DNA of 64,000 nt. It comes from Microcyclospora pomicola (Eukaryota; Ascomycota; Dothideomycetes; Capnodiales). A model generated the notes under the pieces. The model was not told the DNA's origin. It searched no databases and saw only the letters and a list, made by a program, of their open reading frames with translations. The position numbers and the translations under genes are program-made. Of the stretch, positions 20,401-32,273 are shown one piece after another. The stretch covers positions 930,001-994,000 of the forward strand of contig NHNY01000005.1 of NCBI GenBank assembly GCA_002786065.1, written 5' to 3'. Each line of letters begins with the position of its first letter. The first letter of the stretch is position 1.

Positions 20401-23249
20401 ATGGTTCTCGACATGCCGGGGATAGACTCGCCAGCCCGGCATTCTTTCGAGCCCCAATACCAGTCCCGGCACTCCCACAGCACTCGATCCAGCGTCGACC
20501 ACACCACCCCTTCGATAGATGGCGTGCCAGGAGCATGGCCTCAGACGCCGATGAGTGGGATACATGAGGGCTTTGGTGGGCAGGACGGCAGTGTGCTAAT
20601 CGCGCCGCGCGGAGAGCGAGCAATGAGCGCGAAAGCTGCGGCGAACAACACCCGCGCTCGGCGGGGCAGCACACTGGAGAACGAGAAGAAGGCGGAGGAG
20701 TCTGCATGCCGACCAAACGTGGCAGAGGAAGGACAGATCACTTCGCTCAATGGCAAGTCTAGCGGCGTCTTTCCACCTTCATCGCCGCGAGTGAAGCCCA
20801 CCACGAATGGCAACTCGGTAGCGTCATCACCAATGACACCGACAACGGTACTACCGCCGGTAAAAGAGAGCAGCTCGCCGGCACAGACTGCTGGATCATT
20901 GAAGCCACCTTCTGCGCATCCGTCCCATCATCGGGCATCTTCACCGCCTGCCTTTTCTCCAGGTTCAAGCTCGCCGTCCGCTTTGGTAGGCGCATCTCCA
21001 CTCACAGCTGCCCGGCCGGATCGACTTAAGCACCGACACACATTGGAAGTGCCCAAGGTCAACACGCGCAGTTCTGTTGAGGTTCAATCACCGAGTGCTG
21101 GCGCCGATGGGGTTGTGTCCTCGACTGGGCGCTTCTCGCCAAACACACCGACGCGGAGACGTGCCTCGATACAATTAGGACGGAGACATACTCGGTCGAT
21201 TCATTCGGACATGCATCTGGATGAGCCCTTGCAGGATGAAGACGCTGCACGATATGCGGAGCACATCAAGCTGAAGCGAGCGTCGAGACGAGCGAGAGCC
21301 GATACAGATGACGACAGGGTTGTGGTTGGCACGAAAGTCGATGAACACCACGAGAATTATGTTCGCGCATACAATATGCTCACGGGTATCCGGTTTTGCG
21401 TGTCGAGATGCAACGCGAAGATGGACCGGGAACTGACGGACGCCGACTTCGAGGCTAAGCACAAGTATAGTTTTGACGTGACTGGAAGTGAATTGACCCC
21501 GAGCGCGAAATACGACTTCAAATTCAAGGATTATGCACCGTGGGTTTTCCGACATCTCAGGAGCGCGTTCAAGCTGGATCCGGCCGAGTACCTGGTGTCG
21601 TTGACCTCGAAATATATCTTGTCGGAACTGGGATCCCCGGGCAAAAGCGGCTCGTTCTTTTACTTCTCTCGCGATTACAAGTACATCATCAAGACCATTC
21701 ACCATGGCGAGCACAAATTTCTCCGGAAGATCCTGCGGGATTACCACAACCATGTCCTTGAGAACCCCAACACGCTCTTGTCACAATTCTACGGCCTCCA
21801 CCGTGTCAAACTCCCATACGGAAAGAAGGTCCATTTCGTGATCATGAACAACCTGTTCCCGCCACATCGAGACATCCACCGAACCTTCGATCTTAAAGGA
21901 AGCACCATTGGCAGAGACTTCAAAGAAGAAGAACTGGAGAAGAACCCACGAGCAACGCTGAAAGACCTCAACTGGCTACGACGCAACCTGCATCTCGAGT
22001 TTGGACCAACCAAGAAGGACATTTTCGTCGAGCAAATGCAACGGGATGTTGCTCTTCTCCAGCGGTTGAAGATTATGGATTACTCGCTGTTAGTTGGCAT
22101 TCACGACCTTGAGCGCGGCAACGAGGACAACCTACGCGATAAGACTTTGCAAGTCTTCCAGCCCGGTGGTGATAAGCCGGACGACCCACAGATGGGTCAA
22201 CTGGTCAGGTCAACGAGCAAGTTGGAAAACGCGCAACGTGCAAGGGAGTTGCGTGAGAATATCAAAAGAGAGCGCCCGGTTCCTGTAGCTCAGACCTTGG
22301 ACAAAATGCCCGCTGAGGTCCAGAAGAAGGACTTCTACTTCTATGCCGACGATGGCGGCTTCCAAGCGACGCATGAAGACAACGAGCCGGGCGAGGAAAT
22401 TTACTACCTCGGGATCATTGACTGTTTGACACGAGTAAGTAGCATTTCTGCACGAAAATGACTTTGGCTGCAGGTGGACTGACTTTTGCATAGTACAACC
22501 TCACTAAGAAGGCCGAGCACTTGTGGAAAGGATTTGGCGGACACGAGTCCCAGATCTCCCCCATTCCACCAGAGAGATATGGCGATCGTTTCGTCAAGTT
22601 CATCTCTGGCATCACCATGTCTCGCGAGCGCTCAGAAGGTGTTCGACTTTCACACACGTTGGAGACCACAGCAGGCATGATCATACCAGCAGGGATTGAG
22701 GGGACCGTAAACGATCCGCGACTGGGCAGTGTGAACATTTCTCACAATCCACCAGGCACTGAGAAAGTGATGGACGAAGCCAAGGATGAGGCGCGGAAAA
22801 GCAGAGACACAGGAGCGCGCGAACAAGATGTTCCTGACCGCCTGCTGAGCGCGGTAAGAAGTTCCGGTGATCTCACGGAAGCCGCGACTCTGCCGGTCAT
22901 CGGCGAGGCTGCTGAGAGCGGAAGCAATCCCAGCCACGCACCCTCGCAAGCTCAGAGCAACGAAGATTTAAAGAGAAACAAGATGAATGGTGACTACGTA
23001 CCGTCCGACGGCCATAGTGAGGTTCAGCCTCCAACGCCTCCCAAAGCTGATGGCTCGGTGATGAGTCGGGAACGCACGTCCGAAGAGACCTGGGGCGGCC
23101 GACCGCCCCCGACACCACCTAAAGACGAGCCTCGAGGGATCCTCGACAAAGCTCTGCCGTTACCACCCAACACTTTCGGCCACAGCCCAGCGCAGACTGT
23201 CGAGGACGAGTTCGAGCGCGTACGAGCGAGGGTGGAAGCAGCCATGTAA
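20401..23249 (+). CDS. MSS4: Phosphatidylinositol-4-phosphate 5-kinase (Mss4 type)
   Basis: Exons 20401..22434 and 22494..23249 (59-nt intron, GTAAGT...CATAG) encode 929 residues. The first 320 residues are disordered and rich in Ser/Pro, with many potential phosphosites. The kinase domain spans about 330-730. It contains the Gly-rich loop (GKSGSFFYFSRD), the ATP-binding Lys in KYIIKTI, FDLKGSTIGR, the MDYSLLVGIHD signature, the activation-loop region around YADDGGF and YLGIIDCLT. The intron splits the kinase domain just before YNLTKKAEH. A C-terminal Pro-rich tail with PPTPPK repeats suggests SH3 ligands. The enzyme makes PI(4,5)P2 at the plasma membrane for actin and endocytosis control. 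Family assignment is certain; the N-terminal start is the first in-frame ATG. Confidence 0.95.
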
Positions 23250-24390
23250 TGCGACCTTGCTTGTGCAATGAAGGTGTCACCAGATCTCATCTCACCGCCG
23301 AAAGACATCCATGTCTGCCCTAGCGGCAGAACGACCGATACGGTGGCCAGGATCCGGACGATCCGATTCGCATTGTCCTGAGCGACGTCAACGATTCTGC
23401 AAATCAACCGTTCTCCTCACGCAGCCGCCTCGAGGCCATGAGCCACCACCACCACCTCCAATTTTGTGTTGTCACTACTACATCATCATTCCCTTTGTCG
23501 TCTCACACCTTGGCAGGAAGATTGCCTTTCATCCCCATTGCGCAAAATGCGAAATTGGCTGAATATGATCTGCCTACAGCCCCACTCCTCAATGATACCA
23601 CTACCCGCCGTCCGTCCTGTCACGGCCATCTCTGCATCTGTTCATGTTTTGTTTTCTGGGGATCTTTCAAGTTGGGGTTGTTTGTCCGAACTCAGGCGTC
23701 AGTCTTCATGGCTGGTGGAGATCATGCGTAATGGGATAGCGACGGCATGGAGGGCAATCAAATCGAAGCGAGGAAAAGAAGGATTGGGGCAGGAAGAACA
23801 ACGGGTCTCAGGGCTGCATTCGCGCGTGGAGGTGCTTCCTACACCACGATGACCGGTTCGGCGGATGTTGCGCCGATGGATGCCAGGCAGTGAGTGTGGA
23901 GGCAGAGAGTGTGTCTTGTTTGTGACACCACCGCAACTATTTCCATGTAGATAGATTATTTGAGCGCAAGATGAGACTGTCTCGAGGATCGAAGAAGGGG
24001 GAGAAGTCTGATAGGTATGAGAGAACCACACTCGTGAAGAATGCACTCGTGTCTTCATTCATCTTCCTGCTATATCATGAACTTGAAAGGTAAGAGCTAT
24101 TTCTCAACAGAGTGGATTAAGTGTGTTGTATGTTGTGTGCTGTCACCCCGATGAGGCATATGTACATGCAAGGTATACATATCTTGTGCATATACAACGA
24201 AAATACTTCTCTGCATGACCTCGACATGTGAAAGTGGAGCTGTGCGGCATGGACCGTTGGCAAAAGGCTTGATTGCTGGTCAGCATGGCATGCTCCACAT
24301 GACCTCTCCATGAGTTGTATCTGCTTCTCGCCTTTATATGCGAGCGAGCGCAAGACTGCATAGCCTTCGAAACAATAGCACATCTCGACA
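23250..24390. other. Intergenic region upstream of TGS1
   Basis: 1.14 kb with no convincing gene on either strand. A TATATG element lies about 55 bp before the TGS1 start. Confidence 0.4.
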
Positions 24391-25225
24391 ATGGCAGATC
24401 CTCCTCCACCCCCCGAAGGCGTCCACCACTACACCACCGCGGACGAAGTCCCCTTTGAGCTGTCCAAGTACTGGCACCAGCGCTACACCATCTTCTCACG
24501 CTTCGACGAGGGCATCTGGATGACGGACGATGCGTGGTTCGGCGTGACGCCGGAGCCTGTCGCGACGTAATCCTCCTCCTGTCTCCCCGACTCTTTGTTT
24601 GCTTCCCCACTCACATGTCCCGCATAGGAAGATCGCCACGCAGATGGCCACCGCCCCGGCATCCAAGAGCATCATCATCGATGCCTTCGCGGGCGCCGGC
24701 GGCAACGCAATCGCCTTCGCCCTCTCCGGCCGCTGGAGCCAGGTCTGGGCGGTCGAGCGCGACCCGGTTGTGCTGGCGTGCGCCAAGCACAACGCCGAGA
24801 TCTACGGCGTTGCGAAGCAGATCTGGTGGGTTGAGGGCGATGTGTTCGAGCAGTTGCGCACGCGGCTGAAGACGGTGGCGCGTAAGGCGGTCATCTTCGG
24901 CAGCCCGCCGTGGGGAGGTGAGTTGATTCTGATCGTTCGATGGCGGAAAGCGTGACGCTGATGTGTTTGCCACGTCCTAGGTCCGGCATACTCGGATTCT
25001 GAAGTGTTCGATCTGAGCGTCATGGAGCCGTACTCGCTCAAAGTGCTGCATGATGCGTTTGCGGCCGCATGCGATACTGTGGTGTTGTATCTGCCGCGTA
25101 CATCAGATCTGCGACAGGTCGCGAGGCTTGCGAAGCCGGGGGAGAAGCTTAAGACGATCCACTACTGCGTACATGGCGCGAGTAAAGCGATCTGTGTGTT
25201 CTTTGGCAAGTTTGAGCTGGAATGA
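24391..25225 (+). CDS. TGS1: Trimethylguanosine synthase (Tgs1)
   Basis: Three exons (24391..24566, 24628..24917, 24981..25225) with introns of 61 and 63 nt give 236 residues, close to the minimal catalytic core. The N-terminal module has KYWHQRYTIFSRFDEGIWMT, typical of Tgs1. The SAM-binding motif is DAFAGAGGNAIAFA (about 77-90), followed by an acidic adenosine contact in VERDP. The substrate motif SPPWGGP (151-157) stacks on the m7G cap and is restored only by the second splice. The enzyme converts m7G caps of snRNAs and snoRNAs to m2,2,7G. It lacks the long basic extension seen in animals. Sm D1, whose RNA partners receive this cap, is encoded about 20 kb away, which I regard as coincidence. 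Confidence 0.95.
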
Positions 25226-25446
25226 GCGGTGTCACGGCTTCCGTTATCACCGCAGTAATAGTGAAGTCTACGTCGAGGCTCAATTCGAAGGTGCTTATGA
25301 AGCATTACAGGGGAGGAAAGGGCAGCTTCGGTCAGCACCACTTCAACAATGGTGGCATCTGGAAACCTGGTATATCTCGCTAACCCAATTCCTGGTCGAT
25401 TGTGCTCACTGTTTGACAATTGCGGCGGATCCTTCGCTCATACGGC

Positions 25447-26955
25447 ATGAGACTGCTACGTCTGGCCTGCTTCCTGCTTGCGGCCATGTATAATCATTCC
25501 GACCATGGCATTGCTGCAGCTACTTCTATCGACGAGACCGATTCGATATACGATCTGGTCTACAATGAGATCATGGATTTCAGAGACTCGTTGAGAACAG
25601 CATTAATCAGCCCCGTCTGCGAACTGGCATCCCCGGAGCCTACTCGGCTCATCTCGCTTTTGGTTTATCCACAACCAGCAGCCATACTCCCGAACGATAC
25701 CGTGCTGGTGTACGTGGAGGGCTTCGCCAGCATTCATCCGAGATGCGAGACTGATTCGCAAACAAGGACGTTCGCCCTGCTCAATGTCTTCATGATGGCT
25801 TTTGGATGGGCCATGCCCGACGATGGGCGGCACCACGACACCTTTCTTTCCATGGAGTGGCTACATCATGCTGCAAATCATGTCACGCTATGGCTGGAAC
25901 GTGGCACACAAATCATTCCACTCTCGCGCCGTACGGACAGTAGAGGGCACTTTGCAGCGAAAGGGTTGGTAACTGCTAGTCCTGTCCTAGCTCCAGGTTC
26001 ATATCCTCGTACAAGTCCGCAGCGTGACTGTTGCGGGTCTGGAGTCGCAACATCTCATTCTAGCAAGACTCTTGAGCTTGACGTCGCTGGCTTCAGCACA
26101 AAAGGTAAGGTCGACAAGCAACGCCTAGAAGTTCTCCTAGTGCCTCCCACAGGTCTCACTATAATTTCGGACATTGACGATGTACTTCGTCCGACGGAGA
26201 TATGGGATCCGTACGCAATGCTCCAGTCCACCTTCCTCTCTCCCCTCCAGCCATGGTTGAACATGCCCTCGATTCTGAGATCATGGTGCCGTGCCACACC
26301 ACATATCCAATTTCACTACGTCTCCGACACCCCCGACCGTGCCGCCGGCAAAATCGACATCGATGGCATCAGCCAATTCTATCCACGCGGCACCTTCGAC
26401 TTCCGAGCCTGGTCTTTCCTCGACCTATTGAGGAGTCCTCGCTACACCAACCTGAAGCAGACTCTCACCATGTTTCCCAACCGTACCTACATCCTGATCG
26501 GCGACACATCGACAGGGAGCACCATCTCTGCATACTCGCGCCTGGCTCACGAACATCCCGACCAAATCCAATGCATCCTCATGCGCGACATCAGCGCCAC
26601 CGAGCCCGCGAACTGGATCGTGCCCGATCTCGCCCAACTCCCGCGCAACAAGACCGTGCTGTTCGCCACGCCCGACGACCTCAAGGGCGCGCGAGCGCAT
26701 ATTCGCGCATTGGCCGAGGGCACTGCGACCGGCTGTGGGCCCTTGGGTGCTGCGAACCGCACGATCCCTGAACATCCTGTCGGCTTCGTCATGTCTTGGG
26801 TGTATACGCTCGACGCGCTGCAGAGCCACTTCTTCCAGTGTATGCTGTTCTTCGAGATGCGGCCGGTCAGCTGGTGTCCTTTCGATCGGCGACCGGGGAC
26901 GGTCTTCCGTAACGGGGGGACGGAGCCGAAGCATGATAGAGTGGTGGACAGATGA
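25447..26955 (+). CDS. App1-like phosphatidate phosphatase (DUF2183) with signal peptide
   Basis: A single exon of 502 residues from the ATG at 25447. Residues 1-27 look like a signal peptide or membrane anchor (MRLLRLACFLLAAMY), which is not present in yeast App1. The C-terminal half carries the DUF2183/App1 catalytic domain. Its HAD-like nucleophile motif TIISDIDDVLRPTEIW lies near residue 241, followed by HYVSDTP, ISQFYPRGTFDFR and FPNRTYILIGDTS with the second acidic motif. Yeast App1 is a Mg-dependent PA phosphatase at actin patches. This copy looks directed to the secretory pathway and has Cys pairs (DCCGSG) that could form disulphides. Activity is inferred from the motif. An upstream TTG opens the frame further but is not a normal fungal start. 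Confidence 0.85.
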   Translation: MRLLRLACFLLAAMYNHSDHGIAAATSIDETDSIYDLVYNEIMDFRDSLRTALISPVCELASPEPTRLISLLVYPQPAAILPNDTVLVYVEGFASIHPRCETDSQTRTFALLNVFMMAFGWAMPDDGRHHDTFLSMEWLHHAANHVTLWLERGTQIIPLSRRTDSRGHFAAKGLVTASPVLAPGSYPRTSPQRDCCGSGVATSHSSKTLELDVAGFSTKGKVDKQRLEVLLVPPTGLTIISDIDDVLRPTEIWDPYAMLQSTFLSPLQPWLNMPSILRSWCRATPHIQFHYVSDTPDRAAGKIDIDGISQFYPRGTFDFRAWSFLDLLRSPRYTNLKQTLTMFPNRTYILIGDTSTGSTISAYSRLAHEHPDQIQCILMRDISATEPANWIVPDLAQLPRNKTVLFATPDDLKGARAHIRALAEGTATGCGPLGAANRTIPEHPVGFVMSWVYTLDALQSHFFQCMLFFEMRPVSWCPFDRRPGTVFRNGGTEPKHDRVVDR

Positions 26956-27252
26956 AGGCAGTGGAGTAGTGTTTTGGGCACTTGATATGCTGGGGAAGGC
27001 TAATGGTGATGATGAACGTGTCTCGGAGTGCGGTAGATTAGCAGGCTTTATGCTGAGCTTTGAAGCAACAGTGTATGGTTACGGCACCCACGACAGCTAG
27101 TAGAAACAGTACGCAATGGAACGTGACGGCTCGTGTTGCCACTGCCTTGATTGAACCAAAGTCCTTAGGTGTAATAATTCACTTACATTCCCAGGCTCAA
27201 ACAACCATAGTCGTAGGGAAAACCAAGCTTTGCTACTCAACACTCCACCACT

Positions 27253-29124
27253 TCAATCATCAGGATACTCATCGCGAATGTTACTCACGAACATCCCCGT
27301 CTCGCCATTCCACCGCTTGAACCACTTGCCCGCGACCCCCATCAAGACCTCCCCGGGCACGGCACCCAGTTCATAGGGCTCGATGTTCTCCTCGGCGACG
27401 TATCGAGTGCTCTTGTCATCGGCACTACCATTTCCCACCCGGTCAGCATCATCGACATCAAAGCAAACAATCTTGTAGAATACTGACACGACGTTGTAGA
27501 AAGGCTGCTCGCGACCGCGCGGGAGCTCGTCGACGCGCATCTGCTGGATCCATTGCGGGTCTTCGCGGCATTTGGTGTCCCAGCCGACGATGATGCCATC
27601 GTAGCCATAGCGCTTGTGTCGGAAGTACGTGCCAATCTTGTACGCTACGCCGCCTTGTCCAGGTATCGGAAGGATGCCGGAGCGTAACTGTTGAGGACTT
27701 GGGCGTGGGTTCGGGGGCCGCGCGTTTTGATCAGCTTTGCGCGCATGGGTAATGATGTCGAGGAGGACGCTGTGTTCGTGCTGAACGTCGGGTCTGAATG
27801 CGAACATGGGGACGATGTACGACTCGATCAGGTTCAGGTCTTCGGGGTGCTCGACTTCGTAGTGTCGAAGGAGGTATGGCAAGCATTGCCGGCGTTTGGG
27901 TAGAGCTGCATCTCCTTTGTCGGCAAGCATAAGCATGGACCACAACATGCCGTACCAAGAGTTCTCGACATCTGGGTAGGCTGGCCGGCGGACAGCTCCT
28001 CTTTGCCGATCTCGCGCTTCTTGCACACTATTCATGATGTTGCGAGTTGTGCGCATTGCGATTTCCAGGTTGGAAGTCGGACCGAGGTGATAAGCCATCT
28101 GAGCTTCTGGAGCACCCATCTGGCGCAGACGTGTAGTGAGCTGTTCGCGCGGAACTTCATGAGACGACCGCCATGGGTCCATATGCATCGCATCCGGCTC
28201 ATCTGTTGAGTGATCAGCACCGTCAAGACTAATACCTGGAGGGGCCTCGATGATGGCGTGTACGTGATGTGGATAGTTTGATGGTTTGGCATTAACACCC
28301 AGTCGTCTTGCCACAGCGCAGAATATCGCCACAGATTGAAGCGGAAGGGATGTGTGTGGTTCGTCGAACAGAGCAATGCTGATGAAGTTGTTGCGCAGAG
28401 CGTGGTAGTCGGCCTCACTGGGATTACCAACAAGGCGTTCCGATCTCAGCCACTCGGCAATCTTGAGGGACTTCTGACGGATGGTGGACTGGTCGAAAGC
28501 TGGATCTTGATTGCGGACAGCAGCTGCGATGCGATCTAGCTCTCGGTCGAGGTCGTCCAAATCCCTGTGCTTGCCATCGAGAACAAACAAATCGTAAGCA
28601 CCTAGGACCTCTTCCAGCCGTACCATTCGCTGGTCCTGTAACCGCTGCCACTTCTCAAGCGCGAGTGCTCGATGGATCTGACCGAGCACGCTTGTGGCAT
28701 AGTATCTTCTTGCCAGCACATCCTCAGCTTCATCTGGTGTCTTGTTCTTGACCTTCAGCAATGCATCCTTCGCATCGTATCCTATCGTTGCTAAGACTTC
28801 AGATTTGGTGATTCTCCCTTTTTGAGTGAGCAGCAAATCGTCGAATACCTCTTTTACCTTCCTGTCTGTCAAGGTGCGCTGATTATACAAGGCCTGCCAC
28901 CTGGTCTGAGCTGGCGGGCGTGATAATTTATCGGCCAGGTCGTGCTCGGAATGCCAATACCGCCAGCTCTGAAGACAGTGCCGACGCCATACCAGCGGTT
29001 CGTAGGTGATTCGATTACATCGTCTGCAGGTGCTTCCAAAGGCAAGGGTGTCGACAGGTGGCAGATAATATACAATGGCTTCGAGGAGCTCATCAGGTAG
29101 TGGTGAGAGTGGAGAGTGGTCCAT
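27253..29124 (-). CDS. F-box protein with SirB1-like and YccV-like domains (FBXO21 type)
   Basis: A single exon of 623 residues. The F-box is at about 6-50 (LSPLPDELLEAIVYYLPPVDTLAF, shown in parts, with CRRCNRI and WRRHC). The middle (about 200-400) contains a transglutaminase-like/SirB1 region with short conserved blocks. The C-terminal 130 residues form a YccV/HspQ-type hemimethylated-DNA-binding-like domain (YKIGTYFRHKRYGYDGIIVGWD, split here for length, and a following YNVVSVFYKI strand). This three-part order is that of animal FBXO21 and its fungal relatives, which are SCF substrate receptors. The target of this one is unknown. The start ATG at 29124 is the first after the upstream region and no intron is required. 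Confidence 0.85.
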   Translation of the reverse strand: MDHSPLSPLPDELLEAIVYYLPPVDTLAFGSTCRRCNRITYEPLVWRRHCLQSWRYWHSEHDLADKLSRPPAQTRWQALYNQRTLTDRKVKEVFDDLLLTQKGRITKSEVLATIGYDAKDALLKVKNKTPDEAEDVLARRYYATSVLGQIHRALALEKWQRLQDQRMVRLEEVLGAYDLFVLDGKHRDLDDLDRELDRIAAAVRNQDPAFDQSTIRQKSLKIAEWLRSERLVGNPSEADYHALRNNFISIALFDEPHTSLPLQSVAIFCAVARRLGVNAKPSNYPHHVHAIIEAPPGISLDGADHSTDEPDAMHMDPWRSSHEVPREQLTTRLRQMGAPEAQMAYHLGPTSNLEIAMRTTRNIMNSVQEARDRQRGAVRRPAYPDVENSWYGMLWSMLMLADKGDAALPKRRQCLPYLLRHYEVEHPEDLNLIESYIVPMFAFRPDVQHEHSVLLDIITHARKADQNARPPNPRPSPQQLRSGILPIPGQGGVAYKIGTYFRHKRYGYDGIIVGWDTKCREDPQWIQQMRVDELPRGREQPFYNVVSVFYKIVCFDVDDADRVGNGSADDKSTRYVAEENIEPYELGAVPGEVLMGVAGKWFKRWNGETGMFVSNIRDEYPDD

Positions 29125-29619
29125 GTTGGAGCTCCTAGCAAGCGACTGATCTTACGTTCCTGTGCGGTGTTCCCTAGGATGCTGCAGGCTATGGATCATG
29201 GTGTTGATTGACTATGAGGCAATAGTTGCATGGCCATAGATACTGCCGATTGTCAGAATATCATATTAAGCACACTTCAATGTTGTATGCTGCACGTGCA
29301 GCGCATGCACTGTTGATAATGACGTCTTGCGCAAAGTGGCACTCGCGCCATCAATGTGATTATGTAAGTGATCACCGCGGGCTTTCAGCTCCCGTCATAA
29401 TGCCGAGTCCGTCCGTGATGATATGACAACATGCGCCGAGACAGACTCTTAATTGGGTTCTCCTCCCAGCAATACTGCTGTTTTACAGTGCTCGTCGTGT
29501 CCTTTTCTCCTGCGATATCCTTAGAGTACATGACATCGATCTTGTAGGTATCTTTATTGCACATCTCACGACTCCTCGCACCCAGTTGCACAAGTAACCT
29601 TAGTTCCTACCGAGCCAAC
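29125..29619. other. Divergent intergenic region, F-box gene / Sec14-like gene
   Basis: 495 bp of divergent promoter. No gene or clear motif was seen. Confidence 0.35.
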
Positions 29620-31500
29620 ATGAGTAAACCACCACGACCAAATGGCGGCGACTTGAAGCGAACCGAGTCTTATCAAGTAGGTGCAATTACCTGAAGTCTG
29701 TGTCACGGAGTCCGTACGGTTCACTGAACGTTTGTCTTGCTTTACGTCGCAGTGGCCGACTGGACACGAAGGGCACATCACCGACAACCAGCGAGCGGCT
29801 CTCGAAAGCTTCAAGAAGTTATGCCAGGAGAAAGGCTACTACAACCCTGGGAATCCGGAGCAGGGAACCAAGGCGACCCACGACAATGAGACCATGCTGC
29901 GATACTTGCGAGCGCGCAAGTTCATACCCCAAGACGCATTCGCCCAGTTCAAAGACACGGAGGATTGGCGTAAGCAGAACAAGCTAGACAATCTTTATGA
30001 GACGATAGACATCGACGAGTACGACGAGACACGGCGGTTGTACCCACAATGGACCGGTCGACGCGACAAGCGTGGCATTCCATTTTACGTCTTCGAAGTC
30101 AATGCGATTGAGACTAAAGCTATCGCCGCGCAAGACAAGGCGAAAGATGGCTCAAAGAAGACTTCTTCGACAGACGTCCCTCCTCGACTGTTGCGACTTT
30201 TTGCTCTTTACGAGAATTTGTGCCGATTCGTTCTACCACTGTGCTCCGCCATACCCGATCGAGAGCACAACGAAACTCCAATCTCACAGAGCAGTAACCT
30301 GGTCGACATCTCCAAGGTGGGACTTACCAAGTTCTGGAACCTGAAGAACCACATGGGCGATGCGAGTACATTAGCCTCTGCTCACTACCCCGAGACTCTG
30401 GACAGGATATTTGTGGTTGGCGCACCCAGCTTTTTCCCGACCGTTTGGCAATGGGTGCAGAAATGGTTCGACCCGATCACAGTGGTATGTTAGCTGTGCC
30501 TTACATATGCTCGTCATCTAACACTGACATGTCTTGTCTGCGCTAGTCAAAAATCTTCATCCTTTCCGAGAAAGAAATGGTGCCTACATTGTCGAAGTTC
30601 CTTGACATGGACAATGTCCCGAAGAAATACGGAGGAAATCTGGATTGGAAGTTTGGCGACCTACCACTTCTCGAGCCTGCGATCGCCGACAAGCTACGTT
30701 GGGAGGAAGAGGTGAACGCGAAAGGTCATCGTACACTTCCCAAAGGACCGATTAGGTGGCAGTATGCTGAGAACGGTGATCTCACGGCAAAAGTGGTCGG
30801 CACAGAAAATGGGGTACAGCGGAATCGGGTCATAGCCACACTGCATCCCGAGGCTGGAGTTGCGAAACTAGCTCTATCGCCCGGGAGGACAACGTCAGCA
30901 CTTGCTGCTCCCACATTGGCCAGTGGAGCTGCCGCAGCACAGGCGCCCGCCGCTCCGGCAGCTCAGCCGATCGCACCGGTCGCCCCAGAAGACAGTGCTG
31001 CCAGAAGTGCTGAATCAGCTTCGCCAGACACGAGTCGTACAGGCGCATATACGGTTCCATACGTAGATCACAAGAACGAGATCGCCAGCCCGCCAATCGA
31101 TTCGCGGCAAGGCACAAGTGCGACAAGGCTCGAGCAACAACAAGGCACACATGCCGACGGCGTTCTCGGGGACGGCTCACCAGAGACCCGAGTTGATGGA
31201 CAAGGGGAGAAGTCGTACGTTATGGAGCCCACTACAGTCGGCCAGGCGCCGAAGGAGTACCCTGTCCACACCGAAGAGCCCCAACCCACCATCATCGAGC
31301 AAGCACAAGCCGTGGTGGGCCAAGCGCAGACCATCGCAACCCAAGGCGTGTCCACCGTCATGGGCGTGGTGGGCTTGGGAGGCAAGAAAGACGAGCCCGA
31401 GCCCGAGCCGCCGGCGAAGAAGGAGGATCCTGAAATCGACGGCATGGCACCGGCGCAGGTCGAGGAGTTCCTCCGGCATAACACCATGAGCTCGTCCTAG
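29620..31500 (+). CDS. Sec14-like CRAL-TRIO phosphatidylinositol-transfer protein with long C-terminal tail
   Basis: Exons 29620..29676, 29753..30484 and 30547..31500 (introns 76 and 62 nt) give 580 residues. The N-terminal CRAL-TRIO-N helices include TMLRYLRARKFIPQDA. The lipid-binding CRAL-TRIO domain (about 100-290) contains the tyrosine-rich strand GIPFYVFEVN, NLVDISKVGL, HYPETLDRIFVVGAP and PITVSKIFILS, the last restored by splicing. The gate region and VPKKYGGNLDW follow. A GOLD-like beta region follows (about 300-380). The last 200 residues are Ala/Pro/Gln-rich, disordered and end in a Gln/Val/Gly amphipathic stretch before an acidic tail. Family members exchange PI and phosphatidylcholine at Golgi and plasma membrane; the specific cargo is not deducible. 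Confidence 0.92.
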
Positions 31501-32273
31501 GGCCCGGGGCAGTAGAGGAGTCGCGGTGGGAAGCTGTGACGATGAGGCTGTGGCAGGACGTATTGAGACTGGTGTCGTTCAGCTGAGGCGAGGCTGTGAT
31601 CAGGCAGTGCGTGTAGGGAAGAATGCATGAGTGACACTACAGATACAACGATCAGGTAATGAAGCACTGGTCGCCAGGCAGGATATCCACCCTAGACCAT
31701 CATCATGAATCAATGAACTCTACTTTCCATGAACCTCAGATGCCGTCACGTACATCCGTAAGCTTGTAGGATTGAACACAATGAGGATCCGAAAGGTCTA
31801 TCATCTTTATTGGAAATGAAACAGGACGATACGACGTTATGACGAAATGGCGATATGACGGGGTAGGATGTCGGTCTGGAAAGTTGAAGGTGCTGTTTCG
31901 ACTTTAGCAAGTACACATGGTCTGCATGGTTTCAAGGCGGAGGAGGGTAGTTGTGTAAGAAGTTTGAGAGGATGCTCTCAGGAACCAGATGGCGCGTATG
32001 GTCTCGCACATCAGCGCGTGACTGTCACTTATCGTCAGCAAACCATGACGAGTTTCACGACGGTTTCATCCCGGCATGGTTCTTGTATATCACATCAATG
32101 GGACGAGATATGTATTGAGACATGGCACATGTGTGAGTAGATAGAAAGTGATATTTCGAGATAGCTAGAGGGTATGGTATAAAATTACGAAGCGAGAGGG
32201 CAAAAAGAGGTTTACAAGAGTATATATTCGTTCGTGCGTCGCGGATCTACATCTCTTTCTCCGAGTTCCCACT
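31501..32273. other. Convergent intergenic region
   Basis: 773 bp between convergent stop codons. No supported gene and no notable repeat. Confidence 0.4.
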
